64,000 nt of DNA from Microbacterium sp. SMR1 (GCF_003289625.1 NZ_QMBN01000002.1:270610-334609), one strand, 5' to 3'; positions 34,002-43,123 are shown, numbered from the stretch's first letter. Notes: a model not told the origin generated them from the letters alone. Program-made: numbers and translations.

Positions 34002-34960
34002 CAGCGGTCGCCCTCGTAGTAGACGAAGCGGTTGCCGAACTTCACCTGGATGACCGTGACGGCCATGATGATGACGAACAGCAGCCAGGCCATGGCCGCC
34101 GCGAACCCGAAATTGAACTGCCGGAACGCCTGCTGGAACAGATAGATGGCATAGAACAGCGACGCCTCGGGCGACGCGTTGCTCTGATCCCGCCAGAACA
34201 GCAGGTAGGCCTGGTCGAAGACCTGGAATGCTGCGATCGACAGGACGATGACGTTGAAGAACATCGCGCCCGAGATCATCGGCAGCGTGATGGAGAAGAA
34301 CTTCCGCACCGGGCCGGCGCCGTCGAGGGATGCCACCTCGTACAACTCGACGGGGACGTTCTTCAGCGCGGCGAGGAAGATCACCATCGTGCCGCTGACG
34401 GTCCACAGTGCCATGATCACGATGCTGGGTTTCACCCACGCCGGGTCGACGAGCCACTGCGGACCCTGGATGCCGATGGCCGCGAGCCCCTGGTTGATCG
34501 CGCCGGAGTTGCCGTTGAGCAGGAGGAAGAACACCGCGGCAGTTGCGACCGCCGGCGTCATCTTCGGCAGGTAGTAGAGCGTGCGGAAGATCCCCGCGCC
34601 GCGACCCATCCGGTTCAGCAGCAGCGCCAGCACGAGCGCGAATATGATCTCGAGCGGCACGGCCATGACGGCATAGAACAGCGTGTTGGCCAGCGATACG
34701 GCCACGCGGGGGTCTTCGAACAGCCGGGCGTAGTTGTCGAAGCCGATCGGTCGCGACGAGTTCGTGGCGAGGTTGTAGCTGCTGAACGAGATGTACAGAC
34801 TGTAGATCATCGCCCCGACGGTGAAGACGAGGAAGCCGATGATCCACGGCGTCAGGAAGAGGTAGCCCGCCAGCGCTTCGCGCTTGTTGTACTTCTGCCG
34901 GATGCGCCCCGGCCGTGTGGCGCCGACCGTCGTCGGTCGCGCGCGAGCGGTACTGCTTAT
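34001..34960 (-). CDS. CUT1 sugar ABC transporter permease, MalF type (importer A), non-AUG start
   Basis: A 319-residue permease if translation begins at ATA 34958-34960. No ATG, GTG or TTG lies between the Shine-Dalgarno GGAGGA (four bases before the ATA) and residue 51 (ATG 34810). The frame from ATA reads xSSTARARPTTVGATRPGRI and then KREALAGYLFLTPWIIGFLV, the normal N-terminus and first TM helix of a MalF-type permease, so the ATG at 34810 would cut off helix 1. Downstream features are normal: RTLYYLPKMTPAVATAAVFF, the EAA loop ELYEVASLDGAGPVRKFFSI, and FQVFDQAYLL. ATA may be a mutated ATG or a genuine weak start. Confidence 0.85.
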   Translation of the reverse strand: MSSTARARPTTVGATRPGRIRQKYNKREALAGYLFLTPWIIGFLVFTVGAMIYSLYISFSSYNLATNSSRPIGFDNYARLFEDPRVAVSLANTLFYAVMAVPLEIIFALVLALLLNRMGRGAGIFRTLYYLPKMTPAVATAAVFFLLLNGNSGAINQGLAAIGIQGPQWLVDPAWVKPSIVIMALWTVSGTMVIFLAALKNVPVELYEVASLDGAGPVRKFFSITLPMISGAMFFNVIVLSIAAFQVFDQAYLLFWRDQSNASPEASLFYAIYLFQQAFRQFNFGFAAAMAWLLFVIIMAVTVIQVKFGNRFVYYEGDR

Positions 34961-35110
34961 GTCGTCCTCCAGGCCTCGACCCCGCAGGACCTGATGGATG
35001 CCGTCCTGTGAGGCCGAAGCTAGAAGAGGTGAGAAGCGGTTCCCCAGTGGCTTGACACGGCGGCATCCCTCGGGCAGTGCTCGCCGGGTGTCCCGATCAG
35101 ACTGGCGTGG

Positions 35111-35551
35111 TCACAGCGACGAGGAGATGCCTGCGTGCTGGTTCATCTCCGCGACGAAGCTGGTCCCCGTTGCGACCACCTCGACCTTGAAGCCCGCCGC
35201 ATTCTCGAGCCAGCCGGCGTAGTGCTGCGGGCCGCCGGCGTGCGGGTAGCGCTCCTGGTACAGCGGCATCCAGCCCGCGGCCGGGGCGTCGGCCATGATC
35301 GCATCGACCTCGGCGGGGGAGCGGCCGTGGAAGGCCAGATGATTCAGGCCCGGCCGCCGACGGTCGTGCTCGGCGCCGACCGTGTTCGGTGAGGTGGTGA
35401 GCGTCAGGTAGGCCCCGCCCGCCGCCCACGACTCGCCCTGCGCCCACGTGCTCTCGAGGTCGAAGCCGACCCGCCGAAGCAGCCAGCCCCAGTCGGAGCG
35501 TGCGCTCTCGATGTCGCTGACCCAGAGCTCGACGTGATGGAAACCTGCCAT
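35111..35551 (-). CDS. VOC (glyoxalase/bleomycin-resistance) family protein
   Basis: A 146-residue vicinal-oxygen-chelate protein: FHHVELWVSDIESARSDWGW with the metal-binding His, GGAYLTLTTSP, LNHLAFHGRSPAEVDAIMAD with the second metal His, and GGPQHYAGWLENAAGFKVEV with a final Glu. Metal ligands appear complete, so it may be an active lyase, isomerase or resistance protein. It lies between the secreted GH76 gene and the importer A operon, all on the same strand; whether it belongs to the mannan pathway is unclear. Start ATG 35551. Confidence 0.85.
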   Translation of the reverse strand: MAGFHHVELWVSDIESARSDWGWLLRRVGFDLESTWAQGESWAAGGAYLTLTTSPNTVGAEHDRRRPGLNHLAFHGRSPAEVDAIMADAPAAGWMPLYQERYPHAGGPQHYAGWLENAAGFKVEVVATGTSFVAEMNQHAGISSSL

Positions 35552-35658
35552 GGGTCCAGTCTCGCGCGTGCAGTAAGTGACTCGTTTCGCCTCGTTGTCC
35601 AGCCCCGCCGTAGCCGCCGGCGACCCGGGGCGTGATGCCCCGAGTCGCCGGCCGCCGG

Positions 35659-37176
35659 TCAATCCGCGACTGTCATCCGATCGAGGTTGACGTAGTTCGC
35701 GCTGCCCGCCGCGCTGTCGACGCGCAGGTCCACGCGGTTGTACCCCTCATCGAGCGAAACGGTCACCGTACGCGTCTGCCAGTCACCCCAGCCGGACGTC
35801 GCGGGGAACGACAGCGGGGTCGTCGCACCGTTGACGGTCAGAGCCCGTGAGGCGACACCAGCCGCGGCGGCGTAGTGGAACTGCAGCTCGTAAGTGCCGG
35901 CGGACGCGACGTTGACGTGGAAGGTCGCCCCGGTGCCGTCGCCGATCCAACCGCCGATGTATCCGCGCCCGCTGTATCCCGACTGCCCGCTCTCGGAGAT
36001 CACTCCCGAGCGCTCGGTGTTCTCGGCCTCGTAGACACGGGTTCCCTCGACCGGCCCCGTGTAGCCGTCGGGCGTCGCCTGGCTCATGACGGCAACGCTG
36101 GCCGCTGCGGCGAGACTCTGAATGGCGGTCGTGCCGAGCTCGGGTGCCGGGGCGGTCCAGTCGTATGCCCCGATGCCTGCGGAGTTGAGGTGGTTGGCCG
36201 CCTGGGTCGCGTTGTCGGTGAGCAGCTGCTCATACTGCGTCTGCCCGGCCTCGTCGATGAGCGCGCGGATGTTGCGCGTGAGGATGGCCTTGAACCCGCC
36301 CGTGTCGTCGACGCCCTCGAAGAGGAAGGTGCCCGATGAGGTCAGGTTCGCCACGGCCCAGTCGACCGCCGCAACCGCGCGCGAAAGCTCAGCGGGATCG
36401 CCCGAGTCGAGATACATCTCGAGGGCGGCGCCGGCGTAGTTGCCCTGGTTGTAGGTCCAGTCCCAGTCGACGAACTGGCCGGTGCCCTCGATGTGGTCGC
36501 GCAGCTTGCCGCTGACGTAGAAGTTCGCGTCGAGCCAGGAGAAGATGCTCCGCGCCCGGTCGCGGTACGAGACGTCGCCCGTCGCGGCATAGATGCGCAT
36601 CGCCGTGTAGACGGCCGTCGCGTTCGTGGCGACGTTCTTCTCGTTGCGCTCGCCGTCGCCGATGTCGACGTTCTTCCACCAGATGCCGCCGCCGTAGGTC
36701 GTGTCGGCGTACTGGGCGATGAAATCGAACATCTCGATCGCGTCGTCGCGGTACTCGACGTCGCCGGTGAGCTCGTACGCGCGGATGGCGCCGCGGGCCC
36801 ACCATCCGATGTCGTCGTTCCAGTCGTTGTCGCGGAAGTCGGGATACTGCGTCTGAAAACCATCGTAGATGTCATCGATCATCTGGCGGGCGTCGGTGCT
36901 GCCGGTGCGCTCGTAGACATCCATGACCGTCTCCCACAGCTGCGCCTCCCACCAGTAGTCCGTGTAGAGGCCGCCCTGGGGGCCGTGCGCGTGTTCGGGG
37001 TGGATCTGATGGTCGCTGTACGTGAAGAAGTAGTTCGCGGAGTCGTCCCAGAAGACGTCGACGAAGTCGTCGAAGGCCGTCTCGGGCTCGGCCGCGGTCA
37101 GCGCGTGCGCCGGTTGCGGGACCAGGAGGGCCGCCGCGAGCAGCGTGGCCCCGAGGATGGGCAGGGATCTCTTCAT
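35659..37176 (-). CDS. secreted GH76 endo-alpha-1,6-mannanase with C-terminal carbohydrate-binding module
   Basis: A 505-residue exported enzyme. Signal peptide residues 1-25 (cleavage after AHA). The GH76 (alpha/alpha)6-barrel spans about 30-365, with the family's catalytic Asp pair at 121-122 in NDWNDDIGWWARGA, plus YTDYWWEAQLWETVMDVYER and DWDWTYNQGNYAGAALEMYL. Residues ~385-505 are a CBM6/35-like beta-sandwich (YEAENTERSGVISESGQSGY, VNVASAGTYELQFHYA, GYNRVDLRVDSAAGSANYVN). GH76 enzymes cut alpha-1,6-linked mannan backbones of yeast and fungal cell walls. GAGGAGAG precedes the ATG. Divergent from the GH125 operon. Confidence 0.93.
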   Translation of the reverse strand: MKRSLPILGATLLAAALLVPQPAHALTAAEPETAFDDFVDVFWDDSANYFFTYSDHQIHPEHAHGPQGGLYTDYWWEAQLWETVMDVYERTGSTDARQMIDDIYDGFQTQYPDFRDNDWNDDIGWWARGAIRAYELTGDVEYRDDAIEMFDFIAQYADTTYGGGIWWKNVDIGDGERNEKNVATNATAVYTAMRIYAATGDVSYRDRARSIFSWLDANFYVSGKLRDHIEGTGQFVDWDWTYNQGNYAGAALEMYLDSGDPAELSRAVAAVDWAVANLTSSGTFLFEGVDDTGGFKAILTRNIRALIDEAGQTQYEQLLTDNATQAANHLNSAGIGAYDWTAPAPELGTTAIQSLAAAASVAVMSQATPDGYTGPVEGTRVYEAENTERSGVISESGQSGYSGRGYIGGWIGDGTGATFHVNVASAGTYELQFHYAAAAGVASRALTVNGATTPLSFPATSGWGDWQTRTVTVSLDEGYNRVDLRVDSAAGSANYVNLDRMTVAD

Positions 37177-37276
37177 CGTTCTCTCCTCAGTGAAAAAACA
37201 TATTGATTGCCGACCGATCGACGCCGCCTTTCAGTGGCTTCAGCGTCTCGGGCTGCGCGAAACACAGCGTTGCACA

Positions 37277-37294
37277 TATTTATACGTTTTAATA
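37277..37294. promoter_or_regulatory. candidate operator of the GntR/LacI (AraR-type) regulator
   Basis: TATTTATACGTTTTAATA at 37277-37294 is an 18-bp near-palindrome centred on ACGT; 14 of 18 positions are symmetric. In a ~70% GC region this A/T block stands out. It resembles the ATTTGTACGTACAAAT box bound by AraR, which has the same GntR-plus-LacI-type architecture as the regulator encoded at 43137. It lies between the divergent GH76 and GH125 genes and directly upstream of the GH125 promoter. Confidence 0.65.
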
Positions 37295-37321
37295 GACGGA
37301 TTGCTCGATCCGTCCTATACT
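37293..37321 (+). promoter_or_regulatory. candidate promoter of the GH125-importer B operon
   Basis: TAGACG (37293-37298) and TATACT (37316-37321) are 17 bp apart. The -35 abuts the AraR-like palindrome, so a bound repressor would block RNA polymerase. The spacer holds a second inverted repeat, GACGGAT (37295-37301) with ATCCGTC (37308-37314). Transcription would begin about 45 bp before the GTG at 37372. Confidence 0.5.
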
Positions 37322-37371
37322 CGGGCCTACCGTCCACCGCTGGGCGGGTCCGACACCACCCGAGGAGCAAC

Positions 37372-38697
37372 GTGGCTCACGTGCATTCGGCCTTCATCCG
37401 TTCCGTCTCCGGTCGTGTGCGGGAACGTCTCGACGACGAGGTCGCCGACATCTTCGAGCGCTGCTTCGAGAACACTCTCGGCACGACGCTCACGGCGATG
37501 CCCGACGGGACGCTCTTCATGCTCACCGGCGACATCCCCGCCATGTGGCTGCGCGACTCCACAGCGCAGCTCGCGCCCTACCTGCATTTCGCCGCCGAGG
37601 ATCAGGCGATCTCCGACATGATCGCCGCCGTCTCGCGGAGACAGGTCGCCTTCGTCCTCATCGACGCTTACGCCAACGCCTTCAACGCCGCTCCCGACGG
37701 CAGGGGCCACCAGGACGACCTCACCGACGGCTCACCGTGGGTCTGGGAGCGCAAGTACGAGGTCGACTCGCTCTGCTACCCGATCCAGCTCGCCCATGAC
37801 CTGTGGACGGTGACCGGTCGGACGGATCACCTCGGGCCCGACTTCGCCGAGGCCGCACGTCGGATCATCGCGCTGTGGCGCGTCGAGCAGGATCACGAGG
37901 CGTCCTCGCCCTACCGGTTCCAGCGCTTCGACTGCCCCCCGAGCGACACGCTCGTTCGCGACGGCCGTGGTCCCGAGACCGCGCCGACCGGCATGACGTG
38001 GTCGGCCTTCCGCCCGAGCGACGACGCGTGCGCATACGGCTACAACGTGCCCGGCAACATGTTCGCGGCCGTCGAGCTCGGCCACATCGCCGACATCGCC
38101 GAGACCGTGCTCGGCGATCCCGAGCTCGCCCGCACCGCGCGCGACCTGAGGGACGATATCGAGCGCGGGGTCGCCGAGCACGGTCTCGTCGTCGACTCCG
38201 ATCACGGCGAGCTGTACGCCTACGAGGTCGACGGTCGCGGCGGTGTCCTGCTCCTCGACGACGCCAACGTGCCGAGTCTGCTCTCCCTGCCGCTCATCGG
38301 GTGGTGCGGAACGGACGACGACCGGTACCTCGCGACCCGACGCTTCATCCTCAGCGACGCGAACCCGACCTTCGTCCGTGGCGTTCTGCCGGACGGCGGC
38401 GACGTGCGCGGCCTCGGCAGCCCTCACACCCCTGCCGGTCACATCTGGCCCATCGGCCTGTGCATCGAAGGTCTCACGACCTCGGACGAGGACGAGCGGC
38501 GCCGCATCCTGCGTCTGCTCCTCGACACCGACGCCGGCACCGGGCTCATGCACGAGTCGTTCCTCGCGACCGACCCCGAGACGTTCACGCGCGAATGGTT
38601 CTCGTGGGCGAACGCCATGTTCTGCGAGTTCGTGCTCGACCTCGCGGGCCTCCGCGTGCTCGTCCGCGACGCGGTCACCGAGGCGCGGCCGTCATGA
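37372..38697 (+). CDS. GH125 exo-alpha-1,6-mannosidase
   Basis: A 441-residue cytoplasmic enzyme of the metal-independent alpha-mannosidase family GH125: MLTGDIPAMWLRDSTAQLAP, SPWVWERKYEVDSLCYPIQL, GMTWSAFRPSDDACAYGYNV, LLLDDANVPSLLSLPLIGW, GLGSPHTPAGHIWPIGLCIE, and HESFLATDPETFTREWFSWA near the end. No signal peptide. It would release mannose from alpha-1,6-mannooligosaccharides imported by the locus. The GTG at 37372 follows AGGAG; an upstream in-frame start would run through the promoter. First gene of a five-gene operon; ATGA overlap with the next permease gene. Confidence 0.94.
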   Translation: MAHVHSAFIRSVSGRVRERLDDEVADIFERCFENTLGTTLTAMPDGTLFMLTGDIPAMWLRDSTAQLAPYLHFAAEDQAISDMIAAVSRRQVAFVLIDAYANAFNAAPDGRGHQDDLTDGSPWVWERKYEVDSLCYPIQLAHDLWTVTGRTDHLGPDFAEAARRIIALWRVEQDHEASSPYRFQRFDCPPSDTLVRDGRGPETAPTGMTWSAFRPSDDACAYGYNVPGNMFAAVELGHIADIAETVLGDPELARTARDLRDDIERGVAEHGLVVDSDHGELYAYEVDGRGGVLLLDDANVPSLLSLPLIGWCGTDDDRYLATRRFILSDANPTFVRGVLPDGGDVRGLGSPHTPAGHIWPIGLCIEGLTTSDEDERRRILRLLLDTDAGTGLMHESFLATDPETFTREWFSWANAMFCEFVLDLAGLRVLVRDAVTEARPS

Positions 38698-39641
38698 GCG
38701 CGTCGACCGCGGTGCGTCCGGGCTCGGCCGAGCAGACGCCGCGTGCGCAGCGGACGCATCGACCGGGGAACCCCTCGGCCCGGCAGATGACCCGGAGTGC
38801 CTGGCTGTTCCTGCTGGTGCCGGGCGTGCTGTTCCTCGTCTTCATGGCGCTGCCGATCGCGATCGCGCTCGTGCTGAGCCTGACGGACTACGCCATCGTC
38901 GGAGACTTCGACTGGCTCGGGCTGCAGAACTACGCCGAGATCGCCGTCGACCCGTTCTTCTGGATCGCGCTTCGCAACACCGCCTACTACACGGTGCTCT
39001 ACGTCCCGGCCGGACTCGTCGTCGCGCTCGGCACGGCGCTGCTCCTCAATCGTCGGCAACGGGCCGTCCGTATCTTCCGCACGCTCTTCTACATCCCCGT
39101 CGTGGCTTCGACTGTGGCGACGGCGACGATCTGGTTCTGGATGCTGAACCCGCAGAACGGCCTGCTCAACGTCGTGCTGAGCTGGTTCGGCATCGACGGC
39201 CCCGCGTGGCTGTACGAATCGCAGTGGGCGATGATCGCGATCGTCATGATGAGCGTCTGGGCCGGCTTCGGCGCCAACATGATCATCTTCCTCGGGGGTC
39301 TGCAGGGCGTTCCCGGCGAGCTCTACGAAGCCGCCCGCCTCGACGGGGCGAATGCCTGGCAGCAGTTCCGCTACGTCACCCTGCCATCGCTCACGCGCAC
39401 GACGTTCCTCGTCTCAACGCTGCTCATCATCGGCGCGTTCCAGGTCTTCGACCAGGCCTACGTCCTCACCAAGGGCGGGCCGGGCAACTCCACCGTGACG
39501 ATGGTCTACTACATCTACAACAAGGGCTTCGGCGCCCTCGAGATGGGCTACGCCTCGGCGCTGTCGTTCATCCTCTTCCTCATCATCCTCGTGTTCTCGC
39601 TGGTGAACGCACGACTCACGAATCGGGGAGGCGTCCGATGA
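38694..39641 (+). CDS. CUT1 sugar ABC transporter permease, MalF type (importer B)
   Basis: A 315-residue permease with a polar N-terminus of ~35 residues and six TM helices. Motifs: WLFLLVPGVLFLVFMALPIA, RIFRTLFYIPVVASTVATAT, EAA loop ELYEAARLDGANAWQQFRYV, FQVFDQAYVLTKGGPGNSTV and MGYASALSFILFLIILVFSL. It is coupled by ATGA overlaps to both the GH125 gene before it and the MalG-type gene after it. It pairs with the following permease and binding protein as a complete import channel except for the ATPase. Confidence 0.95.
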   Translation: MSASTAVRPGSAEQTPRAQRTHRPGNPSARQMTRSAWLFLLVPGVLFLVFMALPIAIALVLSLTDYAIVGDFDWLGLQNYAEIAVDPFFWIALRNTAYYTVLYVPAGLVVALGTALLLNRRQRAVRIFRTLFYIPVVASTVATATIWFWMLNPQNGLLNVVLSWFGIDGPAWLYESQWAMIAIVMMSVWAGFGANMIIFLGGLQGVPGELYEAARLDGANAWQQFRYVTLPSLTRTTFLVSTLLIIGAFQVFDQAYVLTKGGPGNSTVTMVYYIYNKGFGALEMGYASALSFILFLIILVFSLVNARLTNRGGVR

Positions 39642-40603
39642 CGAACACCCTCAACGGCTCCGTCGACGGCGGCAGTGCCGTCCAGACCGCGCTCGTGGCG
39701 CGGACGCCGGTGGCGGCAGCCCCCACCGCCCGTCCGCGCACGCCGCGGCAGCGCGCGGGGACGATCGCCTGGTACGTCGGCGTGATCCTCGTGAGCATCG
39801 TCACGGTCGCACCGCTCGTGTGGACGATCTCGACGTCGATCAAGCCGGCCACCGAAATCCTCTCCGGCGCCCTGTCGCTCATCCCCGACAACCCCACGAT
39901 CGAGAACTACGTGCGGGTGTTCGACGAGGTGCCCTTCGGCCGGTACTTCGTGAACTCGCTCGTGCTCGGCATCGGCGGCGCGGCGACCAACATCTTCTTC
40001 GGTGCGCTGGGCGGCTACGCCCTCGCCAAGCTGCGGTTCCGCGGCCGCACGGCGGTGTTCGCCGTCTTCCTGTCGTCGCTCATGATCCCCGGCATCATCA
40101 CGATGATCCCGTCGTTCCTGATCCTGCGGTCGATCCCGTTCGCGGGCGGCAACGACATCCTGGGGCAGGGCGGCCTCGGCCTGATCAACACCTACTGGGC
40201 CGTCATCATCCCGGGCGCCGCCGGTGCATTCGCGGTCTTCTTCATGAAGCAGTTCTTCGAGACTCTGCCCGACGAGCTCGGCGAGGCGGCGCGCATCGAC
40301 GGCGCCGGCGAGTTCCGCATCTTCGCGCTCATTTACTTCCCGCTCGCGAAGGCCGGGCTCGCCGTGCTCGGCATCATCAGCTTCCAGGCCGGATGGAACA
40401 ACTTCCTGTGGCCGCTCATCGTCCTGAACAGCCAGGACATGATGACGGTCCAGGTCGGGCTCGCGTCGTTCGTCAACAACTACGAGACGGCATTCGGCCC
40501 GCTCATGGCCGGGACCGTGGTCGCGAGCCTCCCCGTGCTGCTCGTGTTCCTCTTCGCCCAGCGATACATCATCGAGGGCGTCGCGCACGTCGGCACCAAG
40601 TAG
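39638..40603 (+). CDS. CUT1 sugar ABC transporter permease, MalG type (importer B)
   Basis: A 321-residue permease with a long Ala/Pro/Thr-rich N-terminus (~42 residues) before the first TM helix. Family features: APLVWTISTSIKPATEILSG, GALGGYALAKLRFRGR, FFMKQFFETLPDELGEAARI (EAA loop), FQAGWNNFLWPLIVLNSQD and FAQRYIIEGVAHVGTK at the end. Starts at ATG 39638 inside the preceding stop (ATGA). Partner of the MalF-type gene just upstream. Confidence 0.95.
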   Translation: MTNTLNGSVDGGSAVQTALVARTPVAAAPTARPRTPRQRAGTIAWYVGVILVSIVTVAPLVWTISTSIKPATEILSGALSLIPDNPTIENYVRVFDEVPFGRYFVNSLVLGIGGAATNIFFGALGGYALAKLRFRGRTAVFAVFLSSLMIPGIITMIPSFLILRSIPFAGGNDILGQGGLGLINTYWAVIIPGAAGAFAVFFMKQFFETLPDELGEAARIDGAGEFRIFALIYFPLAKAGLAVLGIISFQAGWNNFLWPLIVLNSQDMMTVQVGLASFVNNYETAFGPLMAGTVVASLPVLLVFLFAQRYIIEGVAHVGTK

Positions 40604-40652
40604 TCCTCGCTCTCCCACCCGCAACCACACCATCCGATCACAGGAGATTCCG

Positions 40653-41903
40653 ATGAAGAACACCGTGCGCTCGCTCGCCCTGCTGGGCGTCGCGACCCTG
40701 ACCGTCACCCTCGCCGGCTGCGGCGGCTCCGATGCCGGCAACGGCGGCGACGGACCCGAGCCCGTCGTCATGTGGGGGTCGTGGTCGGGCGATCAGGTCG
40801 CCCAGCTCGAGGCCCAGGCCGCCCGCTTCAACGAGTCGCAGGACGACTACGAGGTCAGCTATGTGCCGCAGGAGCTCGTCGAGGAGAAGCTGCTCACCGC
40901 GCTCGCCGGCGGCCAGGTGCCCGACATCGTGCTGTGGGACCGCTATCAGACCTCGCTCTACGCCCCGAAGGGAGCGCTCGCTCCCATCGACGACTTCATC
41001 GCCGAGGACTCCGTCGACACCGGCGTCTTCTACGAGCCGGCGCTCGGCGAGATGGAGGTCGACGACAAGCTCTACGGCCTTCCCCTGCTCGTCGACAACC
41101 GTTCGCTCGTCTACAACCGGGCACTGCTCGACGAAGCCGGCGTCGCGGCGCCGACGAACTGGGACGAGCTCCAGGCGGCCGCCCAGGCGCTGACCAAGCG
41201 CGACGGCAGCAAGCTCGTGCAGTCGGGCTTCGATCTGAGCGACCCCGGTCTGTTCAGCATGTACCTCGCGCAAGCGGGGGGTCAGCTGCTCAACGACGAC
41301 GAGACGAAGACCGCCTTCAACAGCCCGGAGGGCCTCGAGGTGCTCGAGTTCTGGCAGAGCCTGCTCGACGACGGCGTGTACTCGCAGGGCTTCGGCGATA
41401 CGGGTGACGCCTTCGCCGAGGGGCGCACCGCGATGAAGCTCGACGGCCCCTGGGCGCTCTCGACGCTCGACAAGGTCGACGGCCTGACCTACGGCGTCGC
41501 GCAGCCGCCCGTCGGTCCCGACGGCGACTCCGGCGCGTACATGGGCGGCTTCGGGCTCGTCATCCCCGAGGGCGCCAAGAACGCAGAGGGCGCCTGGGAG
41601 TTCATGAAGTGGTGGACGACCGAGGCGGAGAACGGTGTCGCTTTCGGTGAGATCTCCGGCTGGATCCCCGCGAACATCGAGGCCGCGAACGACCCCTACT
41701 TCACCGACGACGAGCACTACGCGGCCTTCATCGAGACCATGAACTACGCCGGGGCCCGGCCGAACGTGCAGGGCTTCTCGGACGTCGAGGGCAAGGCGCT
41801 GGTGCCTGCTCTCGAGCGGTTCATGTCCGGCGAGATCTCCGCCGAGCAGGCGCTCAAGGACGCGCAGGAGCAGGGCGATCAGATCCTCGCGAAGAACCGA
41901 TGA
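40653..41903 (+). CDS. CUT1 sugar ABC transporter substrate-binding lipoprotein (importer B)
   Basis: A 416-residue lipoprotein: signal peptide ending LAGC, then SBP family 1 (VMWGSWSGDQVAQLEAQAAR, LTALAGGQVPDIVLWDRYQT, YGLPLLVDNRSLVYNRALLD, FAEGRTAMKLDGPWALSTLD, SGAYMGGFGLVIPEGAKNAE). CAGGAGA precedes the ATG. It is encoded between its permeases and a cytoplasmic GH76 gene, which argues for an alpha-mannooligosaccharide ligand. It is not closely similar to the importer A binding protein. Confidence 0.94.
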   Translation: MKNTVRSLALLGVATLTVTLAGCGGSDAGNGGDGPEPVVMWGSWSGDQVAQLEAQAARFNESQDDYEVSYVPQELVEEKLLTALAGGQVPDIVLWDRYQTSLYAPKGALAPIDDFIAEDSVDTGVFYEPALGEMEVDDKLYGLPLLVDNRSLVYNRALLDEAGVAAPTNWDELQAAAQALTKRDGSKLVQSGFDLSDPGLFSMYLAQAGGQLLNDDETKTAFNSPEGLEVLEFWQSLLDDGVYSQGFGDTGDAFAEGRTAMKLDGPWALSTLDKVDGLTYGVAQPPVGPDGDSGAYMGGFGLVIPEGAKNAEGAWEFMKWWTTEAENGVAFGEISGWIPANIEAANDPYFTDDEHYAAFIETMNYAGARPNVQGFSDVEGKALVPALERFMSGEISAEQALKDAQEQGDQILAKNR

Positions 41904-41967
41904 CGCGACCGACCCTCGTCTCGGCCCGCGAGGCCGCCGACATCCCCATCCAGAGAGAAGAGCACGC

Positions 41968-43095
41968 ATGACCCGTCCCGCAGCGATCGTCTGGTCGTCC
42001 CGAGCGGATGTCGCCCAGGAGAGCCTCGACCACTTCTTCGGCGTCCCCGACATCCAGTTCCTCGCGAACAGCCACCCGCATGACCGCGGCGACACCGAGG
42101 TGTTCAACTACTGGTGGCTGGCGCATGTCGTCGACGCCCGCCTCGACGCCTGGCTGCGGACGGGGGAGGCCCGCTGGCTCGATGCGGCCGTCGCCGCCCG
42201 CGACAACATCGTCGAACGCAACGGTGGCTCGCTGTTCAACGACTACTTCGACGACATGCTCTGGTTCGGCCTAGCGCTCGAACGGCTCCACGCCGCGACG
42301 GGCGACCAGCGCCATCTGGACGACGCCCGTGCGATCTGGGACCACGTCGTCGAGCACGGGTGGAACGAGACGCTCGGGTGGAGCCTCGCGTGGCGGAAGC
42401 AGCAGCTGGCCTACAAGAACACGCCGGCCAACGGGCCGCTCGTGATCCTCGGCGCGCGGCTGAGCGCGCTCGACGCGTCCGGTGACCACCTCGACTACGC
42501 CCATCGGGCGTTCGACTGGCTGACGGCGAACCTCGTCGGACCCGACGGGTTCGTCGAGGACGGTGTCAATCGCAACGGTGACGGCGCCGTCGACACGCAG
42601 TGGCGCTTCACCTACAACCAGGGGCTCTACGCGGGAGCGGCGGTCGAGCTGTTCCGGCTGACGGGCGACCGCGCGTTCCTCGAGCGTGCCGTGCAGACGG
42701 CCGTCACCGCCGTCCGCGAGCTGAGCGACGGTTCGGTGTTCCGCGACGAGGGCGACGGCGGCGACGAGGGCCTGTTCAAGGGCGTCTACTACCGCTACCT
42801 GGGCGAGGTGCTCGCGGTCCTCGCCGATGAGCCGGGCTTCGCCGACGAGCGGGCGCTGCTCGAGGCGTTCCTGCGGGCGAGCACCGACGAGCTCTGGCGA
42901 ACCGGCGTCGTCGACGGTCGGCTGCGTCCCGGCAACGACTGGTCGGAGCCGGCGGGGGAGTGGATCCCGTACTCCACCGCTGTCAGCGCGATCTTCGCGA
43001 TCGAGCAGCGCGCACGACGGGAGAGCGCCGAGTCCGCGGGTGAGACGGTGGGCGCGGGTTCCGCCGCGGCAGCCGGTACGGTCGTCGGCGCCTAG
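41968..43095 (+). CDS. cytoplasmic GH76-family alpha-mannan hydrolase
   Basis: A 375-residue GH76 protein without a signal peptide or binding module. The catalytic Asp pair is at 95-96 in NDYFDDMLWFGLALERL; other family segments are FNYWWLAHVVDARLDAWLRT, GWSLAWRKQQLAYKNTPANG, DTQWRFTYNQGLYAGAAVEL and GLFKGVYYRYLGEVL. A cytoplasmic GH76 enzyme could shorten imported alpha-1,6-mannooligosaccharides before GH125 acts. It is the last gene of the plus-strand operon, about 65 bp after the binding-protein gene, and ends in an Ala-rich tail. GAGAGAAGAG lies before the ATG. Confidence 0.9.
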   Translation: MTRPAAIVWSSRADVAQESLDHFFGVPDIQFLANSHPHDRGDTEVFNYWWLAHVVDARLDAWLRTGEARWLDAAVAARDNIVERNGGSLFNDYFDDMLWFGLALERLHAATGDQRHLDDARAIWDHVVEHGWNETLGWSLAWRKQQLAYKNTPANGPLVILGARLSALDASGDHLDYAHRAFDWLTANLVGPDGFVEDGVNRNGDGAVDTQWRFTYNQGLYAGAAVELFRLTGDRAFLERAVQTAVTAVRELSDGSVFRDEGDGGDEGLFKGVYYRYLGEVLAVLADEPGFADERALLEAFLRASTDELWRTGVVDGRLRPGNDWSEPAGEWIPYSTAVSAIFAIEQRARRESAESAGETVGAGSAAAAGTVVGA

Positions 43096-43123
43096 GCCGC
43101 GCCGCCTCGTTCTGCTCCGCGCC

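Noticed and set aside
37207-37371. N-terminal extension of the GH125 enzyme to 37207
   Set aside because: It would cross the operator and promoter. GTG 37372 has AGGAG and gives the family's normal N-terminus.
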